Assembly (NCBI GenBank): GCA_029964075.1
Contig: CM057144.1
Span: 1,883,281-1,947,280, forward strand
Reading direction: 5' to 3'
Length of the DNA stretch: 64,000 nt
Source: Patiria pectinifera
Taxonomy: Eukaryota; Echinodermata; Asteroidea; Valvatida; Asterinidae
In this document: positions 45,901 to 56,678 of the stretch, in pieces
Numbering within the stretch: position 1 is the first letter of the stretch
Layout: every line of letters starts with the position of its first letter
Translations under genes and position numbers: made by a program
The notes under the pieces: generated by a model
The model's database searches: none
Told to the model about the DNA's origin: nothing
What the model saw: the letters and a program-made list of their open reading frames with translations, nothing else

Positions 45901-46679
45901 AGGTGCAAAGTCCCATCAATTTAATAAATTTAAAGAGAACTGTGTGTGCTGTGCACAGCCTAGAGTACGCTTTTTTTGTAAACATCTCACTGACAGAATG
46001 TCACTTGACTTACATGTAATGTGTTCAAGTGTAATCTCAAGCTTTTAAGAAGTCTTTTTTCTTTCTGGCATTCTGCATTCTAGATCCGCTTCATTCACCT
46101 TGAGGATTCCTGTAGGACCTTTTTGTAACAGTCACTTCGAAAAGTACTTCCAGTATGCCTCCAGGAGCAGAAAAGCTGCAGATATCGAGCTCTGAAAATC
46201 CTGCCATACAAAATACACTGTGGAGCATCTTCAACATATCCCAATGTAAAACTTTGGTAAGCGTTATCCCCATGAGCACATCCTTATGACTAGTGTGTTT
46301 TTCCATGGATGTTTTGCCAGGAAAATTAAATGTGCAGCAAGTTGAATCCTCGTAAAAACAAGACATTGCAAGTCTAGTAACGTTTGTCCCAGACCTTACA
46401 AAAACTCTATTTTGGCTATTCACTAAAAGTCTTTTCCTGCACTAGCCCATTCATTGGTGGAATGGGGTGATCCTATATAATAGCACTGCCAGGCTTGTAA
46501 TAATAGTCAGTGAGTCAGGTAATGAGTTGGGCAGTGAGGGAGGTTCAATCCTGCCAAATCCTCCAAACCTCAGGTCAGCTTGTCAAGGATTTGAAGTGCT
46601 GTGGATATGCGTGTTGTCAGGAATCCTATTAACCAGATTTCACTGATTTTTGACCAGTGGTTGTTCTTTTGTATCATAG
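39962..46679. other. 6.7-kb stretch without a recognisable gene
   Basis: AT-rich throughout. AATAAA at about 41304 could end the NLR transcript. It holds a family E MITE at 43292-43505 and many short frames without domain signatures. The longest (42794-43114, plus; 46091-46423, minus) show nothing recognisable. Remnants of the decayed NLR could extend left of 46680 but are not readable by eye. Confidence 0.6.
43292..43505. mobile_element. 214-bp MITE, family E copy 2, with 24-bp perfect TIRs
   Basis: GGAAAGAATGTTGCAACCTG(ACGC) at the left end is exactly mirrored at the right end, 24 of 24 bases. Same family as 26877-27086. Confidence 0.85.
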
Positions 46680-47880
46680 GCTCTGCTCACCAGTCGGGCT
46701 TTGACGCAGTTGCAGTACCTACAGAAGCTGGACTTGAATTGGTTCTCCGCGGTTTGACAAGACGTCAGGCATGTCTTGGAGACAATCGGGGATCTGCTCA
46801 AGTTGTCCGAATTGTCGCCCACATGGACATGGTCGGTAGTACAGGATCACTGCCTTGCGACTGAAGTGACTGCCCATACGGGAAAGAACAAAAGAGCATG
46901 GAACAGGTGGATCTGCAGAGGTTGTCTGAATTTCCTCCCACAATGACCTGGGTGGTACAGCTGGTTTACGTTGCATGCATCCGATGTAACTTTACTATAG
47001 GCACCTTTAGGAGCAAGACTCGGATGACTGCTCTTTGAAAGGAAAAAGGACATGGAACAGGTCTTGGAGACAGTCAAGGAGCTGCCTGAGTTGTCTGAGC
47101 TTCCTCCCACAATGACCTGGGTGGTACAGCTGGTTCACGGTGCATGCATCCGATGCAACTTTACTAGGCACCTTTAGGAGCAAGACTCGGGTGACTGCTC
47201 TTTGAAAGGAAAAAGGACATGGAACAGGTCTTGGAGACAAGGAGCTGCCTGAGTTGTCTGAACTTCCTCCCACAATGACCTGGGTGGTACAGCTGGTTCA
47301 CGGTGCATGCATCCGATGCAACGTTACTAGGTACCTTTAGGAGCAAGACTCGGGTGACTGCTCTTTGAAAGGAAAAAGGACATGGAACAGGTCTTGGAGA
47401 CAGTCAAGGAGCTGCCTGAGTTGTCTGAACTTCCTCCCACAATGACCTGGGTGGTACAGCTGGTTCACGGTGCATGCATCCGATGTAACTTTACTAGGCA
47501 CCTTTAGGAGCAAGACTCGGGTGACTGCTCTTTGAAAGGAAAAAGGACATGGAACAGGTCTTGTAGACAGTCAAGGAGCTGCCTGAGTTGTCTGAATCTT
47601 GTCCCACAATGACTTGGGTGGTACAGCTGGTTCACGGTGCATGCATCCGATGTAACATTACTAGGCACCTTTAGGAGCAAGACTCGGGTGACTGCTCTTT
47701 GAAAGGAAAAAGGGACATGGAACAGGTCTTGGAGACAGTCAAGGAGCTGCCTGAGTTGTCTGAACCTTGTCCCACATTAAGTGTCTTGGTGGTACAGCTG
47801 GATCACAGTGCTTGCACGTGACCTAGCTGCAGAACCTTAGAAGCTAGACTTGGGTGGCTGATCGTTTGAAGGAAGGGATT
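46680..47880 (+). pseudogene. Decayed NLR LRR region, tandemly amplified
   Basis: At 46690-46860, LRR coding similarity is readable across frames (LTRLTQLQYLQKLDLNW, then RQACLGDNRG). From about 46900, near-identical units follow with GAGCAAGACTCGG at 47011, 47178, 47341, 47508 and 47675, plus a diverged AAGCTAGACTTGG at 47841, so a period of 163-167 bp. Each unit corresponds to one 165-bp double-LRR unit of the intact NLR: TGCTCTTTGAAAGG reads CSLKG, a frameshift follows, then DMEQVLETVKELPELSEL parallels QDIRHVAESLGDLPNLVEL. Stops and shifts occur in every unit, so it cannot encode an LRR protein. Confidence 0.8.
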
Positions 47881-49896
47881 TGAAAAAAAAGTTGTCGAGT
47901 TACAACCTTGAAAAAAAATTCACTCTTCCCGAATTCAGTTATGAGAAGTTTGCCTTGAAATCCTCGAAATCTACCTTTAAAATTAATGAAAAATGTTAAG
48001 ATTTTATTTGCATGTTTATCATAGTTTAAGAAATAAAAATAATGCAACAGCTGTTTCTAAACTTCATCTTTTGCTTTTTTGTCCTCTTACTTACTTACTC
48101 TGGCGACTTCTGTCAAACATTAGTGATGACCCTCCAAGATCTTCGTTCTGTCATGCAACTATGATTTTCCCTTGGTTGTGGCTGGGTGTCTTTGGCACAG
48201 TGTATTTGGCCATTGGTCGTCCCACATGTTGCTTCCCAAATATTAAATATTGTTTAAAGGGAAAATACAACATTTGCAAACATAAAAAAATAAAACTATT
48301 AAATCATTTTGAAATACCTTGCTGGACTGTTAGTGAATGACAGTGTAAAGCATCCTGTAAAATCATGGCACCTGGTATCCTGTCATTTTCAAGAAAAATG
48401 GTATTTTTGTATCAATTTTCAACGCTGATCGGCCAATCAGCGTTGGAAAAAACTGGCTTTTTTTCAAATACTAGCCCCAGTTGACCATCGCACTTGTTTG
48501 TAATCGATTACACACCCGCGGGTACAAGCCAGCTAGACTGGTTCCCTGACCTTACAATTCCCCAATGTATGTAAACTGCTCTGTTTCTTCTTATATGGAG
48601 TCAGGGAACCAGACTTTTTCGAACCCAAGACCTCAAAAAAGTCAGTGTAACTATATTTGCTATATATTTTTTAACAAAATTGTTTATTACACAAAAAACT
48701 GAACATTGGAATCTGACCATGGGCGGCAAGGAGAGGGCAAGTATCAAAATGGCGTTCATCAAATTGTTTTGAAAATAAAAATATTCGCTCAGATTGAAAA
48801 TGCCTAGATGCAGTAGCCGGATTCGAAAATTCATTAAGTTGCCAGTAATAACAATGGCACAGCGCCCCCACACGGTGGGCTTGGATGTCATGACCTACGC
48901 CCTGCTTAACTTTCAGGTCATGACATCCGATGTCTTGTGTTGTATGGCATTTCATTAAAGTTACAAAATGTTAATTCTTTAAGGTTTAATGTTTTTGCTG
49001 TTCCATGAGTAAAGTACGTTTGCCTAAAAACAAAAATTAACCCCGAAAATAAATCCTTAAAAAAGTCCCTTGAAAGGCTTTGCAAGTTTCAGAGTTAATA
49101 ATCATTCGTCTAAGAAGGTAGTGGTTGTCTCGAAGATTTAAATGGTTTAGAATGGTTGTTCACAAATGAAGAATAAACGTTCTTGAGGAAACAAAAGTTG
49201 GATTCTTGATGAGATACAGGGAGAGTAGTTTCAGTATTTTTTTCATCTTCAAGTAGCTTATGAAATTGGCTTTCCAGTTATCATTTTTGGTGCTACATAT
49301 TTTTTTTTAATATGAAATATAACGTTTGGGGTTTGGGTTCCGGTTTTTTTTACTCGCCCTACATACATGACTTGTGTTTAAATAGTATTATCGTTCATTC
49401 ATAAAGGCGTGAATGAACGAGCATATTTTAATTTTGAGATAGACCTATACATCCCATGTAATTAACTTAGCAACTCTTAATAAGAAAGAGTGGTGATAAA
49501 TAAGGGAAGGCCCTATCATGTCACTCAGTGGTGGCGTTTTGATCCAAATTTGAAAAATTATATCAACCAAAAGTAATTTTACCAAAGTTGCGCGATTCAG
49601 TGTAAACAAGAGATTTACAATCCCAACAACACCGTTTTAAGTGGGGGAATTTATCACCATTGCCGATGGCAAATTTCGATAAGCTGAACTGTATATCGGA
49701 CTACTGAAATTTAATTCTTAAAAACCACCCCATTGGACATTGTACTTTGATATCGCAGTTAAATCCGAGATTGGGCTGCTGTGTAATAATCTGCGCAATA
49801 CAGGCAGCGAATAGTAATGTACATGTAGCTTTAAAACTGAACTATTTCATTTGGTTTAATTAATGTTCTTCATGATTTGAGTTAAAAAAAAACGGA
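47881..49896. other. Intergenic upstream of KCTD-like 4
   Basis: No supported gene. Contains a family A TIR element (48252-48670) and an isolated family C terminus (TTTTTACTCGCCCT, about 49347-49360). Otherwise AT-rich unique sequence. Confidence 0.6.
48252..48670. mobile_element. TIR element family A, 3'-truncated copy
   Basis: Starts TTTAAAGGGAAAATACAACA and follows the 34735-35260 copy closely up to GTAACTATATTTGCTATATA. It lacks about 45 bp between CCAGACT and TTTTCGAACCC and the right terminus. Confidence 0.75.
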
Positions 49897-50565
49897 ATGG
49901 ATGACGTTGTTAAGCTTGATGTTGGCGGCTGCTTGTACACCACCACGCGGTCGACTATGATTCGGTACCCAGACTCTATGCTGGCTAAAATCTTCATCAG
50001 CCGTCGGGGTACCCCACCTACTAACGCGCATGCCCGTGATGACGACACAGCTTACGTCATTGACGGTGACGGGTCCATCTTCCGCCATGTCCTCAACTTC
50101 CTCCGACGGGGCAGGCTGATTCTACCGGAGGACTTCAAGGAGTGGGACCTGCTTGCTACGGAGGCCGATTTCTACCAACTGAAAGAGCTGACGGACGCAG
50201 TTAGGGAGCTAGCCGCACGGAAAGACAGATTGGAATTCATGGAAATTGCCGTCTGTGGGAACCAATTCACCTTCACTGGTAGCCGCGATACCCTGGAGCG
50301 CACGCCGCTCCTGTTGCAGTTTCTTGGTCGGCATGACAGTCTGCAAGACGGCTTCCCGCTCAGGAGAAGTGACATCTTGGAGAGCGTCGGCGAGAAGGGA
50401 CGGTACGGCGTCTCGCTGGTGGAGGGTGATTTCAGCGGATACCGAGTGGAGATGTTTCAGCAGATATCGGAGCTAGGATTCGAATTGAAGACAGCAACTA
50501 ATCTGGTAAACGGAACTGGCCAGGGAGTGACATGGACTTTTGCGAGAAGGAACTGCAATAAATAG
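49897..50565 (+). CDS. KCTD-like BTB protein 4
   Basis: Single exon, 222 aa, start MDDVVKLDVGGCLYTTTRST. BTB residues 1-107 contain RYPDSMLAKIF and YVIDGDGSIFRHVLNFLRRG, then ILPEDFKEWDLLATEADFYQL. In the loop where paralogues read SGELDPSVRDANGAYV this copy has SRRGTPPTNAHARDDDTAYV, a few residues longer, so it is structurally distinct there. C-terminal half: FMEIAVCG, FTGSRDTLERTPLLLQFL, VEMFQQISELGFEL and final WTFARRN. First member of the right-hand array. The flank after its stop (from about 50605) belongs to the duplicated 5' block of the next gene. Probable CUL3 adaptor with unknown target. Confidence 0.88.
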   Translation: MDDVVKLDVGGCLYTTTRSTMIRYPDSMLAKIFISRRGTPPTNAHARDDDTAYVIDGDGSIFRHVLNFLRRGRLILPEDFKEWDLLATEADFYQLKELTDAVRELAARKDRLEFMEIAVCGNQFTFTGSRDTLERTPLLLQFLGRHDSLQDGFPLRRSDILESVGEKGRYGVSLVEGDFSGYRVEMFQQISELGFELKTATNLVNGTGQGVTWTFARRNCNK

Positions 50566-50677
50566 TCCGTCGGAGACAACAAATCACAGGTCTATACAAA
50601 AGTGTTCAATAAGTTTGCCTGGAGCGGATTGCGAGGGCACATGATAAAGCGCTGTTAACGTGTGTAGAAAGCATCAT

Positions 50678-50741
50678 AGACTCGGCTCAAGTCGCATGCT
50701 GCTTTAGGCACCTGGTGCAGCATACGACTTGAGCCGAGTCT
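50678..50741. repeat. 25-bp-stem inverted repeat in KCTD intergenic block
   Basis: Arms 50678-50702 and 50717-50741 pair at 24 of 25 positions (AGACTCGGCTCAAGTCGCAT and its mirror) around a 14-bp loop. Paralogous flanks at 53490-53520 and 56395-56430 keep only one arm-like segment (CCGACTTGAGCC). Confidence 0.8.
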
Positions 50742-50970
50742 AATTATTCTGTGACAAGTAACTTCTGAGTTCAATCCACGGCCACTGTCAAAAAATGAAT
50801 CAATACAAAACCACAAAGAAATCTCCACAACCATGACAGCCTCCAAACTTACCGATCATGTGGCACATCATCTCATTTGCACTTTGAACCACAGTCGAGT
50901 GTGTGTTCAGTGCCAACGCCCAAATGTGATCTGCAAAATAGCAATTTTGTGACATGAAACTGAATTCAAG

Positions 50971-51053
50971 TGTGAGGACCATTCGAAGTTGTTTCTCAAG
51001 CAAAACTGTGTTCGAGCCCTAACAATAATTCCGCAGGGATTTGAAAGAGGAAA
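50971..51053 (+). promoter_or_regulatory. Conserved proximal 5' block of KCTD-like 5
   Basis: GTGAGGACCATTCGAAGTTG, TTTCTCAAGCAAAACTGTGT and TCGAGCCCTA end directly at the ATG. The same ordered block precedes KCTD-like 8 (56679-56766) and, more diverged, KCTD-like 10 (62231-62358). Probably core promoter plus 5' UTR, duplicated with the genes. Confidence 0.6.
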
Positions 51054-52019
51054 ATGGATGACATGGTTAAGCTTGATGTTGGCGGGTGCTTGTACACCAC
51101 ATCACGGTCGACTCTGACTCGCTACCCGCGCTCCATGCTGGCGGCCATGTTCAGCGGTGAACTTGACCCGTCTGTTCGTGACGCCAACGGGGCCTATGTC
51201 TTGGACAGGGACGGGCCCATCCTCCGTCACGTACTGAATTTCCTCAGACAGGGAAAGTTGATTCTACCGGAGGACTTCAAGGAGTGGGACCTGCTGGCTT
51301 CAGAGGCCGATTTCTATCAAATTGAGGCTTTGGTGGAGGCGGTGAAGGCGGAAAAGAATCGAAGAGATGCCACGAGAACAGTGAATGTTGGTGGTTACAA
51401 GTACACCATGAATCTGTCGACTCTGACTCGCTACCCGGACTCCATGCTGGCTGCCATGTTCATCAGTGAACTTGACCCGTCTGTTTGTGACGCCAACGGG
51501 GCCTATGTCCTGGACAGGGACGGGCCCATCTTCCGTCACGTACTGAATTTCCTCAGACAGGGCAAGCTGATTCTACCGGAGGACTTCAAGGAGTGGGAGC
51601 TGCTGGCTACGGAGGCCGATTTCTATCAAGTCGAGGCTTTGGTGGAGGCGGTGAAGGCGGAAAAGTATCGAAGAGTCATACCAGAAGAGGAAATGGAGTA
51701 TGTTGATTTCATAGAACTGACTGCATGTGTGAACGTGAAGTACACGTGCCGTGGAGATTGGGAGATTATATCGAATTTAATGGCAATTCGTGAGTTTTTC
51801 CAAGAACATCAGTATAAAACTTTTGACGGTACACTAAACCTTCCATGTCCACATCATAACGAGTGTAATGTTCACGATGCTTTTGAATCTCGCAAGCACT
51901 TTATATTCCATGGTATTTTTAGTTTAGGGTTTAGATTGAGAGAACGGACCTACACGTTGAATGCTGCCGGGGTCAAGGAATTCAGATGGACTTTTTGTCG
52001 GCCCACTCCGAAACCATGA
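51054..52019 (+). CDS. KCTD-like BTB protein 5 with two tandem BTB domains
   Basis: Single exon, 321 aa. BTB-1 (about 1-105) starts MDDMVKLDVGGCLYTTSRST. BTB-2 (about 108-210) starts TVNVGGYKYTMNLSTLTRYP and lacks its own Met. The two copies are very similar at DNA level with a 309-bp (103-codon) period: TCGACTCTGACTCGCTACCC occurs at 51108 and 51417. Both keep YVLDRDGPI.RHVLNFLRQG and LILPEDFKEW..LA.EADFYQ. The single C-terminal domain has YVDFIELTACV, a shortened middle, FIFHGIFSLGFRL and final RWTFCRP. KCTD proteins normally carry one BTB, so this is a recent in-frame internal duplication. It could change oligomer geometry or CUL3 stoichiometry. Confidence 0.9.
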   Translation: MDDMVKLDVGGCLYTTSRSTLTRYPRSMLAAMFSGELDPSVRDANGAYVLDRDGPILRHVLNFLRQGKLILPEDFKEWDLLASEADFYQIEALVEAVKAEKNRRDATRTVNVGGYKYTMNLSTLTRYPDSMLAAMFISELDPSVCDANGAYVLDRDGPIFRHVLNFLRQGKLILPEDFKEWELLATEADFYQVEALVEAVKAEKYRRVIPEEEMEYVDFIELTACVNVKYTCRGDWEIISNLMAIREFFQEHQYKTFDGTLNLPCPHHNECNVHDAFESRKHFIFHGIFSLGFRLRERTYTLNAAGVKEFRWTFCRPTPKP

Positions 52020-53783
52020 AAACAAGAAAGTAATATCCTCATAGAAATGAGAACTTTGAACACAGGACTGAGAACTGCAACGTTCGGTCCCGCACTGATT
52101 GCAGATGGGAAAGTAAAGCTTCTACCTATAGGGCCTAATGACGTCATGTTTACTCATGAATATGGAAATTAGCATCAGCACAACACCCGAAGTCTCTGAA
52201 ACCAATTGCAAAAGTAATCGAATATTGAATTAAATTGGACATTAGCTATATTCCTCAAACATGCGCGGTCCCTTTCATTTGAAAATGTAATGCAAATGTA
52301 CATCGTTTAAAGGGATATACGCATTGAGGACGTACATACTATAATTTATATACTCACCAAATTAAAAACTGGCAATCAGAGTGGGTGTTTAGCTTAGATC
52401 ATTCAATTACGGACAGGTTTGCGATGGATTGGTGAATCAAAGCCATGACCGCATTTATAATATAATCACAGCCTTTCCCGTGATTGTTTTGCCATCGTAA
52501 AATCCCAATTTGTAAAGTAACTAAAGTATATAAAGATGCATGTATATTTGCACTAAAACTCAAACATTACGTGTGTGTAGGTATGGCCGTGGGTTTACTC
52601 CAAGGCCTGAAAATATTGACATTGTGAAGGAAGGGATGCACACACGGCAATACCATTAAACGCATTGCATTTATGTTTACTTTGATCTTACAATTCATAC
52701 ATCTGTAGAGCTAGCATGGCAATTGCAATGGAGTAGTATATGCACATTTTTTCTTCTGTGCACGCTGCACGAGGATTACCCTTTCCAGCCTGTGAAGGGA
52801 CGAAATGTCGGATTTTTTTTCAAAACTAGAAAAAGCTTGAATTAAGGCTATAGGCCTGAAAACTAACGTGGTATCTCGAGTGTCTGTATTGGGATATTCG
52901 CTCAGATAATCTTGGCTTCAAATAGCGAATTCAGTTGGTTCTTATCTTACAAGATATGTCTTTTTTTTTGGGGGGGGGGACATTTTCTACTGTAAATATC
53001 TATAAGACATAATTCTAAATAAAGTGTATGGGCCGGCTTTACATAAGCGAACATAACTGTTAACATATTTTATGGGGTTTTGTTTGTTTGTTTTTTTAGA
53101 TAATAGCGGACTGTATAGCCTCAGCGTTCTTTTACAAATAAAATTCATCAGTGAAAAAGCAAAGGAAAACTCCCTTATTTGGATTTTTATTTTCATTTGG
53201 TATCGTATACGGCGTTTTGTCGTTGCGCGAGTGCTGATTGCAAGGATTGGGATTTTCCCGTGACGTCACGGAGCCAAGCTCGTGTGATGCAAAGAATATT
53301 GCTAGGAACATATTTCGACGTTTCCCATAAAAGTACTCTTTGATTTGTCTCATTTTGTTACGCTTGCATGTGATTTATTCAGTCGCTGAACTAATGATAT
53401 CGCAGGCCTGAAGAATTGTGAGGGCGCGTGGTAATTAAATAAAGCGCTGTATAAGTGTGTAAAAGCATCATTACTGAGCATTACTAGCAAAGCATCCGAC
53501 TTGTGCAAAGTCTACTTATTTGTGACAAGTATAACTGCTGGAGTTCAATCAACCTCATTGTCAGGTAAATAAATTACTGCAAAACATTAACAGAAAGAAC
53601 TTGTCATGCACGAACATTATCCAATCAGATCATTCGGATATAGCGTGTGTGTGTGCCGTGCCAACAAACTGATCTGCAAAACAGGAATATAGTTTCAAAA
53701 TGCACATAACTGCACCGGTGTTTGAAGTGTGAGGACAATTCGAAGCTGAGTCCAGTGACATCGTGTTTAACCCTAAGCTAAGG
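52020..53783. other. KCTD array spacer with conserved upstream blocks
   Basis: No gene. AATAAA at about 53018. From about 52880 it is similar to 55740-56320 in order (CTCAGATA, GAATTCAGTTGGTT, CATAAGCGAACAT, the kB/CRE block, then GTAGAAAGCATCA-like and GTTCAATCAAC segments), showing tandem duplication of a unit of roughly 2.7-2.9 kb. Confidence 0.6.
53236..53310 (+). promoter_or_regulatory. Conserved kB-CRE composite block, copy 1
   Basis: GGGATTTTCCC (53249-53259) is an NF-kB-type site, and TGACGTCA (53261-53268) a perfect CRE, one base apart, within TGATTGCAAGGATTGG and GCCAAGCTCGTGTGATGC. Lies 536 bp before the BTB fragment at 53784 and 779 bp before KCTD-like 7. Confidence 0.6.
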
Positions 53784-53893
53784 GATTGTTAAGCTTGATG
53801 TTGGCGGCTGCCTGTACACCACGACGCGGTCGACTCTGACTCGCTACCCGCGCTCCATGCTGGGTGCAATGTTCAGCGGTGAACTCGAACTGG
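53784..53893 (+). pseudogene. KCTD BTB fragment (psi-6)
   Basis: IVKLDVGGCLYTTTRST and RYPRSMLGAMFSGELE are readable without a start codon (ATG lost; reads GGGATTGTTAAG). Similarity stops abruptly after about 36 codons at GAACTCGAAC. Its DNA is almost identical to the start of KCTD-like 7 only 240 bp downstream. Carries a normal duplicated 5' flank, so it is a truncated copy. Confidence 0.85.
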
Positions 53894-54027
53894 AAGTCTG
53901 TGTTGCGTTGATACTGAACTGCCAATGCAAGGTGCGGTACATGCACTGAGAGTGGATCAAAGGGGTGCACTTTCTCACGCCTTTAAGCAGCTTATTCCTG
54001 TGACATCTTCTGACTAGAATCAGAGAC

Positions 54028-54786
54028 ATGGATGGCGTTATCCAGCTCAATGTTGGCGGCTGCCTGTACACCACGACGCGGTCGACTCTGACTCGCTACC
54101 CGGACTCCATGCTGGGTGCAATGTTCAGCGGTGAACTCGACCCGTCTGTTCGTGACGACAACGGGGCCTATGTCATCGACGGAGACGGGCCCATCTTCCG
54201 CCATGTCCTCAACTTCCTCCGACGGGGAAAGTTGATTCTACCGGAGGACTTCAAGGAGTGGGAGCTGCTGGACTCAGAGGCAGATTTCTATCAAATCCCA
54301 GACCTGGTAGCGGCAGTGTCTTCGCGTAAGGAGGTGGAGGACAACCCAAAAATGGAATTTGTGGAATTCACAGAACAATCTAGTCGTTGTAAATACATGG
54401 GCAGTTGGGAAACTTTGAATGAACTACCGTGTGAGTTTCTTATTGTATTTGAAGCAGATCCTAGCTTGGTAGATTCAGAGGCACAACGATTACGATCCCT
54501 AGAAGATATGCGTTCGAGTCTGGAACAGTATGGGGAGATCTCGGGATACTATGGTCGCTGCTCCATTCAGCCGGCTAATTCAGGTTTAGAGTGGGACTTT
54601 AACTCATACCGACCCAAGATAAACCGACCAAATTGGATGGAGGTATTTCAACGAACCTCTGAACTTGGTTTTCAGTTTTTGAGCACGACAGGGATGAGCG
54701 GAATTGAAACGTGGCTGTTTGGTAGAAAGATCTCAAACCATTACGACAAAAAACATACAGGGTCTGCTGGTCTCCTTGGGAACTAA
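54028..54786 (+). CDS. KCTD-like BTB protein 7
   Basis: Single exon, 252 aa, start MDGVIQLNVGGCLYTTTRST. BTB residues 1-100 have RYPDSMLGAMFSGELDPSVR, YVIDGDGPIFRHVLNFLRRG, DFKEWELLDSEADFYQI. The C-terminal half (MEFVEFTEQSS, YMGSWETLNELP, a loop with YYGRCSIQPANSG, then WMEVFQRTSELGFQFL and final TWLFGRK) is closest to KCTD-like 8. Its immediate upstream 135 bp is not the conserved 5' block. That block instead precedes psi-6, so gene 7 may be transcribed from the psi-6 promoter with the fragment in its 5' UTR. Confidence 0.88.
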   Translation: MDGVIQLNVGGCLYTTTRSTLTRYPDSMLGAMFSGELDPSVRDDNGAYVIDGDGPIFRHVLNFLRRGKLILPEDFKEWELLDSEADFYQIPDLVAAVSSRKEVEDNPKMEFVEFTEQSSRCKYMGSWETLNELPCEFLIVFEADPSLVDSEAQRLRSLEDMRSSLEQYGEISGYYGRCSIQPANSGLEWDFNSYRPKINRPNWMEVFQRTSELGFQFLSTTGMSGIETWLFGRKISNHYDKKHTGSAGLLGN

Positions 54787-56678
54787 ATACAATGTAAACA
54801 ACAATGTAAAAAACAAAAGTTGACCGTCACCGACATCAAAACAAATGAGATCAATAACAAAAATGGAATGAAAAACTTCACTCCGCCAGCAACTTGTTTT
54901 TGTTAATTTTATAAATTCAAAAGTGTGTTGACATAGTTCTCGTATATAAAGATCGTATTTGGAGTAACTTGAATACATGGTAAAAGGACAAAACAATCGC
55001 CTAGCTATCTAACCAGATTGAAATTTCTACTTCATGGTTTTGTTCCAACCATCGCATAGATATAGTGGTCGTTCGTATTTGCTTGAAAATGACAACATGT
55101 ATAGGCGCAATGATTTCACAGGAATGCATGATTTTATACTGACAATCGAGTAGGATATTTCATGATATATTCACAGTTTCATTTTTAAGTGATAAATGAT
55201 TTGCGTTAATACCTTTAGTCATATAACGTGGTGCAATTTTGACTGGAAACACGCAGTCCAATTTGCAGCCGGCTGTGCACCATTTTACGTATAAGCTCAT
55301 TAAACCGTTACCATGTACAAAGCAAATCAGACAATATTTATGAATAAGAGGTGCAGGTGTCTGGATAAACTTCGTGTCAATCTTTTAATTTCGCTTCTTG
55401 TTATTTTAATTTCGATTGCGATACAATTTAAGAATTGAATACACTGCTGTATCGTCATATGCATGTTCCATGGGGAAAACATTAATCTTATCTTCAATGA
55501 CGCCGCAAAACAGAACACAAAAAAATTAAAGCACATTGCACAACAAACCAAACAAAAGAACATGTATCTTACTTATGTTGGTAATTTTATCTTCAGACCA
55601 AGCCTTTGCTTATCAGTTTTGTTACAGAAAGTTCTCTAAAATCATGTCAGATGCATGTACATTGGGACTTTAATTATTAGTAAAAAGTTGTATAAAGTTG
55701 TTTTCATGTTATAGCATATCTTCGTCGAGTAACTCGTCTGATGTCTTGATATGGATAGTGGCTCAGATACATGCATCTAATCCTGGTTTTCAATACTGAA
55801 TTCAGTTGGTTATCTCGCAAGAAAGGTCAAGAGAGCAGAAGCAGATGTGCGATTTGTTATTATTTTCACATCAGTTTTGGTTCTTATTTTTTGTTGCGTT
55901 TCCCTGTAAATTTACAGGCATTAGGGACATTATTGTACAAACATTTACGTACCCTGTTTACGTAAGCGAACATCATTGTTAAAATATTTTATTTGTATAG
56001 ATAATAGAGGACTTAGCCTCATTTTCTTTTATTGATAAAATTCATGAATAAAAAAAGGAAAGAAAAACTTCCAAAATTAAAGAAAAAGTACAATCAGAAT
56101 ATGGTGACTATTTACTCATGGTGTTGCGTGTCTGCTGATTGCAAGGATCAGGGAATTTCCCGGTGACGTCATGTAGCCAAGCTCGGGTGATGCGAAGAAT
56201 ATTTCTCGTAACAAATTACGACCTTGCATCATAGAGATATTCTCTCCGTGCTCTTCGATTTCTCCAGCTGTCGCACAAATATTAATATAAATCGCAGACC
56301 TAAATAAATTGTTCAACATGTTGGTCTAGAACGGATTGTTAAGGCGGGCGTGTCTTATACAGCGCTTGTAAGGAGTGTAGAAAGCATCACACTGAGCAGA
56401 CGTATCTCAGCACCCGACTTGAGCCGATGCTATGACAAGTATAACCGCTCCAGTTCAATCAACTTCATTGTTAGATGAATCAATTAATACAAAACTGCAC
56501 AGAAATCGTCATCGTCACGACCATGATTTTCTCCAGGATCCAATGTTATAGATCACTTGACACATCATATCATTTGCACTTTGAACCATGTCGAGTGTGT
56601 GTGCCGTGCCAACGCCCAATGTGATCTGCAAAACAGGAACCATTTTGAAATTCATGGCACTGCCTGCCTGCCTATAAA
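54787..56678. other. KCTD array spacer between genes 7 and 8
   Basis: No gene. A short family A-like remnant is visible at about 55080-55160 (CTTGAAAATGACA, ATGATTTCACAGGA). From about 55740 the duplicated upstream blocks resume. Confidence 0.55.
56135..56215 (+). promoter_or_regulatory. Conserved kB-CRE composite block, copy 2
   Basis: GGGAATTTCCC (56151-56161), a perfect palindromic kB site, and TGACGTCA (56164-56171), two bases apart, within TGATTGCAAGGATCA and GCCAAGCTCGGGTGATGCGA. About 600 bp upstream of KCTD-like 8. Confidence 0.65.

Noticed and set aside
46091..46423. 110-codon minus-strand frame
   Set aside because: No recognisable motif and ordinary base composition; likely chance, though a decayed NLR piece on the other strand was considered.
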